A DNA stretch of 64,000 nt, from NCBI GenBank assembly GCA_027068085.1, contig JAMOUQ010000047.1, positions 1 through 64,000 of the forward strand, written 5' to 3'. Source of the stretch: Desulfobacteraceae bacterium. GTDB taxonomy: Bacteria; Desulfobacterota; Desulfobacteria; Desulfobacterales; Desulfosarcinaceae. Made by a program: the position numbers and the translations under genes. Positions 25,249 to 32,269 of this stretch are shown piece after piece (positions within the stretch are counted from its first letter, which is position 1; each line of letters begins with the position of its first letter). Under the pieces are notes generated by a model. The model was given only the letters and a program-made list of their open reading frames with translations. It was not told the DNA's origin and did not search any database.

Positions 25249-25980
25249 ATGATGTTCAAGGATTTAGTACTCGGCCTGCGCTTTGCCATCCAAGGCGTGG
25301 CCATGGCCGTAAAAAACCCCAAGCTGCTGGGCCTCGGCCTTGTGCGGCTCGTATTGACAGCCGCCATTGCGATCCTTGGAATCGGCCTGGCCCTTACTTA
25401 TCACCATCAGGTCATGGCCCTGGTCTGGCCCCGGCCCGACAGTGCCTGGATAATCTGGCTGTGGTATCTTGCATCCTGGGTACTTGCCCTGTTGGGGGCC
25501 GCTTTGGCCTCGGTGCTGGGATACCTGCTGGCCCAGATTCTTTTCAGCATCTTTATCATGGACCTCATGTCGCGGATTACCGAACAGTATGCCGGCCGGG
25601 CCGCGGTCGAATCCAGGCTTTCTTTCTGGGGGTACTTCCGGCACCTGGTAATCCAGGAGATTCCGCGCACCATTCTGCCCGTTGTGATCTCCCTGCTCAT
25701 CATGGCCGCCGGATGGCTCACCTTCCTGGCACCGGTGGTGACCGTTGTCATGCCCCTTACGGCCGGGGCCTTTCTGGCGTGGGAAAACACGGATCTTGTT
25801 CCGGCCCGCCGGATGCTACCCTTTGCATACCGCTGGTCGTTTTTCCGGCGCCATTTCTGGTCCCACGTCGGCTTCGGCCTCCTTTTCCTCGTGCCCCTGG
25901 CCAATATCGTCTTTCTTTCCTTTGCGCCCGTGGGCGGAACCCTGTTGTATCTCGAACATGAGGAAAGGGAAAATCGGTAA
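25249..25980 (+). CDS. EI24/CysZ-like integral membrane protein
   Basis: 243 residues with several hydrophobic segments (about 30-52, 65-100, 145-185, 215-235). The FKDLVLGLRFAIQGVAMAVKNPKLL N-terminus, the re-entrant helical pattern and WENTDLVPARRMLPFAYRWSFFRRHFW near the end fit the EI24 domain family. CysZ members import sulfate, but many EI24 proteins have no known substrate. Two ATG codons stand in tandem at 25249 and 25252 with GGAG at 25241-25244; the second has the better spacing. The gene ends 53 bases before tRNA-Ala. Confidence 0.75.
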   Translation: MMFKDLVLGLRFAIQGVAMAVKNPKLLGLGLVRLVLTAAIAILGIGLALTYHHQVMALVWPRPDSAWIIWLWYLASWVLALLGAALASVLGYLLAQILFSIFIMDLMSRITEQYAGRAAVESRLSFWGYFRHLVIQEIPRTILPVVISLLIMAAGWLTFLAPVVTVVMPLTAGAFLAWENTDLVPARRMLPFAYRWSFFRRHFWSHVGFGLLFLVPLANIVFLSFAPVGGTLLYLEHEERENR

Positions 25981-26033
25981 TCCCGGTTTTGCTTTTGCTG
26001 AAAAATCTGCTATAGAAGGCGGACGAAAAAAGC

Positions 26034-26109
26034 GGGGATGTAGCTCAGCTGGGAGAGCGTGGCGTTCGCAACGCCAAGGTCGTGGGTTCGAATCCCATCA
26101 TCTCCACCA
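26034..26109 (+). tRNA. tRNA-Ala (anticodon CGC)
   Basis: Complete cloverleaf with encoded CCA. Acceptor GGGGATG/CATCTCC contains the G3-U70 pair that marks alanine tRNAs. D arm GCTC...GAGC, anticodon stem TGGCG/CGCCA with loop TTCGCAA (anticodon CGC, reading GCG), and T arm with TTCGAAT are all present. Confidence 0.95.
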
Positions 26110-26152
26110 AAGACGACGCCAGCCGGTAGCCTGCAACCGGAAAACAGTCTGC

Positions 26153-26228
26153 AGGCCAGTAGCTCTAATGGTAGAGCACCGGACTCCAAATCCGGGTGTT
26201 GGGGGTTCGAGTCCCTCCTGGCCTGCCA
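26153..26228 (+). tRNA. tRNA-Trp (anticodon CCA)
   Basis: Complete cloverleaf with encoded CCA: acceptor AGGCCAG/CTGGCCT with discriminator G, D arm GCTC...GAGC, anticodon stem CCGGA/TCCGG with loop CTCCAAA (anticodon CCA), T arm GGGGG/CCCTC with TTCGAGT. 43 bases after tRNA-Ala, likely the same transcript. Its last base abuts the stop codon of the convergent hybrid kinase. Confidence 0.95.
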
Positions 26229-28745
26229 CTAACCAGAGACCTCGTCTATGACCTGTTTGAGCTGAAAGGCCGAAAAAGGTTTCTGGACAAAACCTTCGGC
26301 CCCTGCGTCCATTATCTCCTTGGCCGGTCCTTCCATGGCATAACCGCTGCACACGATGACTTTCAGATCGGGCCTTTCTGCCTTCAATAGCGGATACAGC
26401 CGGCTTCCCTCCATATCGGGCAAAACGACGTCCAGGAGCGCGAAGGCAACCGGGCCCCGGTGCCGGCGAAGCTTGCTCAGGGCCTCCCGGCCCGAAGCAG
26501 CCCGGATAACGGGGTATCCCAGCTTGTTCACAATGGCACAGTCGACTTCCATCACCAGCTCTTCATCTTCCACAATCAGGACTGCGCCTTCGAGCCTGCC
26601 CGCCTTTTCTCCCGCAGGGGCCGGATCTCTTTGATCCCATCTGCGACAGGGAGAATCCGCCATGGGCAGATAGACGGTCACCCGGGCGCCCTTGCCCGGC
26701 GCAGATTCGATACCGATCCAGCCGTTGTGCTGCTTTACGATGCCGTATACCGCCGCCATCCCCAGGCCGCGTCCCTGGAATTTGGTGGTGAAAAAAGGTT
26801 CGAAGACCCGGCGCCGGGTCTCTTCGTCCATGCCCGGACCGTCGTCTTCCACCACCAGCCGGACGTAGCTTCCGGGCCTGAGGCCTTCGCAAGCGGCGGC
26901 GGCCTCCCGGCTCAGATCGACGTTGCGCAGGCCGATGGTTACTTTTCCCCGCCCGCCCAGGGCCTCGGAAGCGTTGGACAATACGGCGGCCAGCAGCTCC
27001 TGGATCTGGGCGATATCCACACTGACCGGTGCTACTTCATTGTCAAGGTCGAGTTCCAGCTTGATCTCCGGTGCCAGGCTGTGTCTTACCAGCCTGAGAA
27101 TATCCAGGATGAACTGACGGGTCTCTACCGTCTGGGCCTGGTATTTGCCGCCCCGGGCATAGGCCAGCAGCTGGCTGGTCAGCTGAATCAGGCGCTGGCT
27201 GGCCTGGGCAATCGGTCCGGTGTATTTCTTCAATGGTTCGGAGCTGATTTCACTCGACTCCAGCATCTCCAGGTTACCCAGGATGACGGCCAGGGCATTG
27301 TTGAACTGGTGGGCGATCCCTCCGGCCAGGGTGGAAATGGTCTGCATCCGGCGGGACTGCTCCGGCCGGCGCGCCAGGCGGCGGGAAGCATCCTGGCCCT
27401 TCAGATCGTCTCCCGCCGGAATGGCGAAGGCAAAAGCGCCTGCAAACTCACCCCGGGTGTCGAAATCCGCCACCATCGAAACAAGCACATCCAGTTTTTT
27501 GCCATCGGGCTTCAGCAGGCGCATGCGGCGCCGGTCGATCCGGGCCTCGGTCTGCAAAACCGCCTCCAGGGCCTTGCACCCATCCTCTGTGCCGGAAAAA
27601 GATAAAAACCGATCCAGCCTCCGGCCGGCGACCTGTTCTTTGGTATATCCCAGGGTGTCCAGCCAATGCCTGCTGGTTGCCGTGATCCTCCAGCCGCTGT
27701 CCAGGGCCCACATCATTGCCGGCGCATTTTCAAAGAATTTCATCAACAGGGATCTTTGCCTTTCGAGATCGGCTTCTATCTCCTTTTCCCTGGTAACGTC
27801 TCTTCCGCAGCCCACGGTTCCTATCATGGCACCGGTATCATCTATGAAAGGGGCTTTGTGCACGTCGAGAACCAGATGCCGGTTGCGCACCAGGCCTTGT
27901 TCCAGAAATCGCCCGGCTCTCTTGCGTCTTTTGGTCAATGCGTCCGAATCGATGCAGATCTCGCCAAAGGTATGCCGGAAGCCGGCCTGACGTTCTTTGC
28001 GGGCAAAATACAGATCTGTCTTGCCGATGGCCTTTTCCGGATGACCGCACATCAGAAGCCTGTCACACATGGCCTGATTGACGAACATGTAACGATCCTG
28101 CATGTCCTTGGCCCATACCAGGTCGGGTATGTTGTCGGCCATCATCCGCAGCAGCTTGTAAAGGCCGCGGTAACGGGCCTCGCTTTGGCGCAGAGCCAGG
28201 TCGGATTCTATCCTCCGGTATTCCAGGCAGATCAGCTTGGCCGCCAGGGCTACCGCTTTAAGATCCGGTCCGTCGAAAGTCCGGTGGCGGGAAAAAAAGA
28301 CGCCCAGGGCACCCGGCACCCGTCCCGAGACCAGCAGGGGACAGCCGAGATAGGCCTGGATATCGAATTCACCGATTATGGAGTCCCGGCGGGCGAAATG
28401 AGTCTGGGACAGGTTTTCGATCGCCACCGGTCCCTCGCCCCCCTTGATGGTGGTAGCAAAGATAAAACTGTCGTGAACAGGCAGGTGCAAGGGAAAACCC
28501 TGCGGTATCCGCCATCCGCTCCGGCAAATCAGGCGCGGCCTCTGCCGGTCCAGGTCGAAGCAGGCAACGAAAGCCGCCTTGAAAACTGCCTGGGTTTGTC
28601 TGAGTATCAGGAGGATGTTATTGTTGGAATCTGCTTCCAGCCTGCCGATGATATCTGTCAGTTGCTCGATCAGCACCAGGGAAGATCTGCCGGTTGGCAG
28701 GGTGGTCAAGGGCCAACAGTCCATTTGGCCTTTACGGGGGTGCAT
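26229..28745 (-). CDS. Hybrid sensor histidine kinase with GAF, two PAS, HisKA, HATPase and C-terminal receiver
   Basis: 838 residues, no membrane span, so a cytoplasmic sensor. GAF-like domain at about 20-180 (LGCPLLVSGRVPGALGVFF), PAS at about 195-330 (NIPDLVWAKDMQDRYMFVNQAM; ends VGCGRDVTREKEIE), second PAS at about 340-450, HisKA at about 465-530 with GGIAHQFNNALAVILGN (His in AHQFNN), HATPase at about 570-680 (LSNASEAL, VEDDGPGMDEET, FFTTKFQGRGLGM), and a receiver at about 705-830 (VLIVEDEE, LLDVVLPDMEG, VQKPFS). No HPt domain or partner sits beside it in the same operon, though a response regulator gene is divergent on the other side. Confidence 0.92.
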   Translation of the reverse strand: MHPRKGQMDCWPLTTLPTGRSSLVLIEQLTDIIGRLEADSNNNILLILRQTQAVFKAAFVACFDLDRQRPRLICRSGWRIPQGFPLHLPVHDSFIFATTIKGGEGPVAIENLSQTHFARRDSIIGEFDIQAYLGCPLLVSGRVPGALGVFFSRHRTFDGPDLKAVALAAKLICLEYRRIESDLALRQSEARYRGLYKLLRMMADNIPDLVWAKDMQDRYMFVNQAMCDRLLMCGHPEKAIGKTDLYFARKERQAGFRHTFGEICIDSDALTKRRKRAGRFLEQGLVRNRHLVLDVHKAPFIDDTGAMIGTVGCGRDVTREKEIEADLERQRSLLMKFFENAPAMMWALDSGWRITATSRHWLDTLGYTKEQVAGRRLDRFLSFSGTEDGCKALEAVLQTEARIDRRRMRLLKPDGKKLDVLVSMVADFDTRGEFAGAFAFAIPAGDDLKGQDASRRLARRPEQSRRMQTISTLAGGIAHQFNNALAVILGNLEMLESSEISSEPLKKYTGPIAQASQRLIQLTSQLLAYARGGKYQAQTVETRQFILDILRLVRHSLAPEIKLELDLDNEVAPVSVDIAQIQELLAAVLSNASEALGGRGKVTIGLRNVDLSREAAAACEGLRPGSYVRLVVEDDGPGMDEETRRRVFEPFFTTKFQGRGLGMAAVYGIVKQHNGWIGIESAPGKGARVTVYLPMADSPCRRWDQRDPAPAGEKAGRLEGAVLIVEDEELVMEVDCAIVNKLGYPVIRAASGREALSKLRRHRGPVAFALLDVVLPDMEGSRLYPLLKAERPDLKVIVCSGYAMEGPAKEIMDAGAEGFVQKPFSAFQLKQVIDEVSG

Positions 28746-29083
28746 TTGTACTCCTTGCGGGCTCTGATCGCCAGCTTGGCTGTTCTGTACTTATTTTATC
28801 AGAAAAAACTCGCCGGACAAGGCTTTCCTGCCGCCCGGCTTTGAAAAATACGCCGGCCATTCCGGCTCTGCCGCCGGGATGTCCGACAGGCTCACCTGGG
28901 CTGGTCTCAAGTCCCGGACACTACAAAGAAAGCAATTCAATTTATAATTGACAAAACAAAGCGGCACCTTTTATGATCTGGTTTCAGTTTCGGAGGCCCT
29001 CTTCCGGCAGCAGAGGGTCAAAACATTTTTCCTTCCCTTGCAGACCAAACTATATAACCGCTTTTCCTGGGCTCTTAACAAAG
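28746..29083. other. Divergent intergenic region between hybrid kinase and response regulator
   Basis: About 340 bases with a well-formed sigma70-like promoter for the plus strand (28948-28977). The rest shows no coding frame I would defend. Confidence 0.5.
28948..28977 (+). promoter_or_regulatory. Sigma70-type promoter of the response regulator operon
   Basis: Consensus TTGACA at 28948-28953 and TATGAT at 28972-28977, separated by 18 bases. The transcript would start near 28984, about 100 bases before the response regulator ATG. Confidence 0.6.
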
Positions 29084-29815
29084 ATGAAGTCCGTTCTTAT
29101 CGCCGAAGACGATGCCATGGTCCGGGATGCAATCCTGGCGGCATTGAAACGCATGCCGGACAAAGTCAGATTGATTACTGCCGCCAACGGGGCCGAGGCC
29201 CTCGAAATCCTGCGGAGGGAAACAGTAGACCTGCTGATTACCGATCTTCAGATGCCCGAAATGGACGGCCTGGCATTGCTGGCCCATACGGCCGCCGAAT
29301 TAAGGGACCTGCCCTGTATCGTAATAACCGGCTACGCCCGGAACCTGCACCAGTTCCAACTTATGGTCAAAGCTCTTGAACCGGCAGTTCAGAAAGCCCT
29401 TGAAGAAAGTAAATTCCGCTTTTTCACCAAGCCCTTCGATATCAAGGCCCTTATGGAAGCAGCCGCCGGGCTGCTTGGCAACACCAAAACCGGCCTGCTG
29501 AGGGGCATTTCCATGGAGGGCTTCATCCAGCTGCTGGAAATCGAGGGCAAGACCTGCAGGGTCGACATTACCGCCGCCTGCGGCGGCCGGGGGATGATGT
29601 TCTTTTACCAGGGAAAACTGTGCGATGCCCAATTCCGGGATCGGCATGGTGAAGAGGCGGCCCTGGCCCTGCTGGGCCTGAGTGATCCTGAAATCACCTT
29701 CCAAGAGATAGACGACAAGACTTTCGATATTCCGTGTTCCATCAAAACCAGCGCCATCGCCCTGCTGATGGAGGCTGCCCGGATCAGGGACGAAGGCCGG
29801 GGGAATGAAAGATGA
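29084..29815 (+). CDS. Response regulator with C-terminal DUF4388 (PatA-like) domain
   Basis: 243 residues from ATG 29084, where the receiver fold begins. Receiver at 1-135: acidic pair EDD, phospho-acceptor Asp54 (ITDLQMPEMDG), Thr/Lys switch residues (VITGYA, FFTKPFD). The loop between beta4 and helix4 is longer than usual. A DUF4388-type domain follows at about 145-240 (SMEGFIQLLEIEGKTCRVDI, MMFFYQGKLCDAQF, EEAALALL), found in signalling proteins of Myxococcota and Desulfobacterota linked to small GTPases or motility, role unclear. There is no DNA-binding domain. It ends overlapping the PEBP gene by four bases. Confidence 0.87.
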   Translation: MKSVLIAEDDAMVRDAILAALKRMPDKVRLITAANGAEALEILRRETVDLLITDLQMPEMDGLALLAHTAAELRDLPCIVITGYARNLHQFQLMVKALEPAVQKALEESKFRFFTKPFDIKALMEAAAGLLGNTKTGLLRGISMEGFIQLLEIEGKTCRVDITAACGGRGMMFFYQGKLCDAQFRDRHGEEAALALLGLSDPEITFQEIDDKTFDIPCSIKTSAIALLMEAARIRDEGRGNER

Positions 29816-30354
29816 AAAAGGCTGTCTTCGGGCTTTGTCTGACCATTTTGCCTGTACTTGGCTTTTGTTTAATCGTCTCGGCCAAAGGAGTGACTAAGAT
29901 GAAAATATCAAGCAGCGCTTTCGGCCACGAGGAGAAAATCCCTTCCCGGTATACTTGCGACAGCCAGGATGTCTCACCTCCGCTGGCCTGGGAGCAGGTC
30001 CCGGCAGAGGCCAAGAGCCTGGTCCTTATCTGTGACGATCCCGATGCCCCCATGGGAACCTGGGTCCACTGGGTATTTTACGACATCCCGCCGTCACTTG
30101 CCGGGCTGCCGGAAAAGATCGCGCCTGTGGAACGCCCGGATATCGGAGGGGTCCAGGGAAAGAATGATTTCGGCCGCCCGGGTTACGGCGGACCCTGCCC
30201 GCCTTCGGGGACCCACCGCTACTTCTTCAAACTCTACGCCCTCGATACCGTGCTGAACCTGCCTCCCGGCCGGACCAAAAAGCAGGTGTTACAGGCCATG
30301 GAAGGCCACGTGCTGGCCGAAGCCGTCCTGATGGGGACCTACAGCCGGAGATAG
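29812..30354 (+). CDS. YbhB/YbcL-family phosphatidylethanolamine-binding-like protein, exported
   Basis: 180 residues. The PEBP fold signatures are complete: YTCDSQDVSPPLAW, LVLICDDPDAPMGTWVHWV and YGGPCPPSGTHRYFFKLYALD. An N-terminal hydrophobic segment (about 5-24) makes it periplasmic or membrane-anchored, unlike cytosolic YbhB. An internal ATG (MKISSSAFG) with GGAG upstream could give a cytosolic form starting at about 29899. The start overlaps the response regulator stop (ATGA). Biochemical function of bacterial members is poorly known. Confidence 0.88.
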   Translation: MKKAVFGLCLTILPVLGFCLIVSAKGVTKMKISSSAFGHEEKIPSRYTCDSQDVSPPLAWEQVPAEAKSLVLICDDPDAPMGTWVHWVFYDIPPSLAGLPEKIAPVERPDIGGVQGKNDFGRPGYGGPCPPSGTHRYFFKLYALDTVLNLPPGRTKKQVLQAMEGHVLAEAVLMGTYSRR

Positions 30355-30362
30355 ATACCCTG

Positions 30363-31295
30363 GTGCCCCTGAAGTCAAAGCCCGTTCTTGCATGGATGGC
30401 CGCAGGACTGCTGCTGCCGGTCATCGGATGGGTCATCCACGTTTCAAGGAGCGATTCATCCCTGATCCTGCGGCTTGAAAAGAGCAAGGCCTGCCGGGGG
30501 TGCGACCTGCGGCAAGCCGACCTGGCCGGGGCCCGCCTGGCCGGAATCGATCTGACAGGAACCGACCTGAGAGGGGCGGACCTTTCCGGGGCCGACCTGA
30601 TAGGGGCCAGGTTCATCAATGCCAGGATCGGGGGAACAATCCTTACCGGCGCCGTCCTGGACGGTGCCGTCTGGGTCGACGGGCAAAAGTGCGGCCCGGG
30701 CTCGACCGGGCGCTGTCTCACCCCGGCCCTGCGCAGGCTGCTTGAAACCGGCCGCTGCCGCAACTGCGGCTTGACGGCGGCCACCATGGAGGCCCTGAAC
30801 CTGGAGGGTATCGACCTGCGGGGCGCCGATTTGAAGCGGGCCCGGCTCCGGGGCTGCAACCTTGCCAAAAGCGATCTTGGAAGCAGCGATCTTGGCGGTG
30901 CCGACCTTGAAGGGGCTTGCTGCCGGCAGGCAAACTTCAGGGAAGCCGACCTTTCACGGGCCCGTCTGGACAAAGCCGGCCTGCAGGGGGCCTTTATGCA
31001 GCAAGCCATCCTGAATTGGGCCTCTTTTGCCGGGGCCGACCTTTCCGGAGCCGACCTGGCCGGGGTCGTGGCCCGCAATGCCGCTTTCCGGGAGGCCAAC
31101 CTGGAAAACGCAAACCTGGCCCGGGCCGACCTGCGGGAAAGCAACTTCGGCGGTGCCGACCTTTCCGGGGCCGTCCTGACAGGCGCGGCCGTGGACGGAG
31201 TCGATTTCAGCGGCGCCGACCTGAGCGGTGCGGTCTGGACCGACGGCCGGATCTGCGGTCCCTCCTCCATCGGAACCTGCCGCCGCACTCCCTAG
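30363..31295 (+). CDS. Membrane-anchored pentapeptide-repeat protein with duplicated Cys-containing module
   Basis: 310 residues from GTG 30363. An N-terminal membrane anchor at about 10-26 is followed by pentapeptide repeats (A(D/N)LxG pattern) forming a right-handed quadrilateral helix. The protein is built of two modules. Each begins with a cysteine pair (KACRGCDL; GRCRNCGL), runs through the repeats, and ends with a matching cap (GAVWVDGQKCGPGSTGRC; GAVWTDGRICGPSSIGTC). The cysteines would allow disulfides in the periplasm. It follows the PEBP gene by eight bases. The function of such secreted pentapeptide proteins is unknown. Confidence 0.85.
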   Translation: MPLKSKPVLAWMAAGLLLPVIGWVIHVSRSDSSLILRLEKSKACRGCDLRQADLAGARLAGIDLTGTDLRGADLSGADLIGARFINARIGGTILTGAVLDGAVWVDGQKCGPGSTGRCLTPALRRLLETGRCRNCGLTAATMEALNLEGIDLRGADLKRARLRGCNLAKSDLGSSDLGGADLEGACCRQANFREADLSRARLDKAGLQGAFMQQAILNWASFAGADLSGADLAGVVARNAAFREANLENANLARADLRESNFGGADLSGAVLTGAAVDGVDFSGADLSGAVWTDGRICGPSSIGTCRRTP

Positions 31296-31336
31296 CACGG
31301 CCGGATAGAAGCGAGATTTTTTGGGCGTGGTATAGT

Positions 31337-31348
31337 GGTCTGATGACC
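31337..31348. promoter_or_regulatory. Candidate operator for the FadR-type regulator
   Basis: GGTC-TGAT-GACC is an inverted repeat 12 bases upstream of the -35 box of the hydroxyproline operon. FadR/GntR-type repressors commonly bind short GT...AC repeats, and a gene for one lies in the operon. Confidence 0.4.
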
Positions 31349-31359
31349 TGAATATTTCA

Positions 31360-31388
31360 TTGACAACCAACCCTGAGGCAACTATCAT
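31360..31388 (+). promoter_or_regulatory. Sigma70-type promoter of the glycyl radical enzyme operon
   Basis: TTGACA at 31360-31365, 17-base spacer, TATCAT at 31383-31388, placing transcription start about 30 bases before the activase ATG. Confidence 0.65.
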
Positions 31389-31423
31389 CTTCTTAAAATA
31401 ATATTTTCCAGGCAGGAGTGGAG

Positions 31424-32269
31424 ATGGTCGGCAATTCAGCAACTGGTATGATGACCGGATATCTGTCCCGGCCGGCCACATCGGGTGTCGAGGGTGTGGT
31501 CTTCAGATTCAAACGCTATGCCATCCATGACGGACCCGGTATCAGGACCACGGTGTTTCTCAAGGGCTGCCCCCTCGAGTGCACCTGGTGCCACAACCCC
31601 GAAGGCCAGGATTTCAGGCCCCGGCAAATGGCCGGCGGGCCGGCAACCGGGGGCCGGCCCCTTACCGTCGGCCGGCAGGTGACAGTGGCCCGGGTCGTGG
31701 CCGAGGCCGAAAAAGACCTCGTCTTCTACGACGACTCCGGCGGAGGGGTCACCTTTTCCGGAGGCGAACCCCTGGCCCAGCCGGATTTCATCCTGGCCCT
31801 GCTCGCAACCTGCCGCCACCGGAGACTGCACACCGTCCTGGACACATCCGGCTTTGCACCCCCGGAACTCTTCCTGGATGCAGCCAGGCTCAGCGACCTG
31901 GTCCTTTTCGATCTGAAAATCATCGATCCCGACCTTCACCGGAAATATACCGGAGTGAACAACCGGCAGATCCTTTCCAACTTCCGGGCCGCCTGCCGGG
32001 CCGGCATCCCCATGCGGGTAAGGGTACCCCTGATACCGGAGATCACTGCCACAGAGGCCAATCTGCATCGGCTGGGAGCCTTCCTGTCCACCTGCAGGGC
32101 CGGCTGCCCGGTTGACCTGCTGCCCTATCACCGCATCGGTGAAGACAAGTACCGCCGCCTGGGAATCGGCCATCCCGGCCGGATTCCGGGCAACCTGGAC
32201 AAAGCCCGTATCCGGCAGGCCAGGGAAATACTGGCCGGTTACGACCTCAAAGTTTCAGTGGGAGGATGA
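31424..32269 (+). CDS. Glycyl radical enzyme activating protein (radical SAM)
   Basis: Uses a [4Fe-4S] cluster and S-adenosylmethionine to abstract hydrogen from the glycine of the partner enzyme encoded immediately downstream. 281 residues from ATG 31424 (AGGAG five bases upstream; a GTG at 31418 is less likely). The radical SAM motif is C49xxxC53xxC56 (GCPLECTWCHNP), and FSGGEPLAQPDF is the SAM-binding GGE motif. Unlike most activases of non-PFL glycyl radical enzymes, I see no inserted ferredoxin-type cysteine cluster between the CxxxCxxC motif and GGE, so it resembles PflA in size. The stop overlaps the enzyme start by four bases. Confidence 0.92.
   Translation: MVGNSATGMMTGYLSRPATSGVEGVVFRFKRYAIHDGPGIRTTVFLKGCPLECTWCHNPEGQDFRPRQMAGGPATGGRPLTVGRQVTVARVVAEAEKDLVFYDDSGGGVTFSGGEPLAQPDFILALLATCRHRRLHTVLDTSGFAPPELFLDAARLSDLVLFDLKIIDPDLHRKYTGVNNRQILSNFRAACRAGIPMRVRVPLIPEITATEANLHRLGAFLSTCRAGCPVDLLPYHRIGEDKYRRLGIGHPGRIPGNLDKARIRQAREILAGYDLKVSVGG

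Noticed and set aside
30480-31290. Repetitive DNA here taken as CRISPR or satellite repeats
   Set aside because: The repetition is coding: 15-base pentapeptide units in frame, with no identical repeat-spacer pattern.
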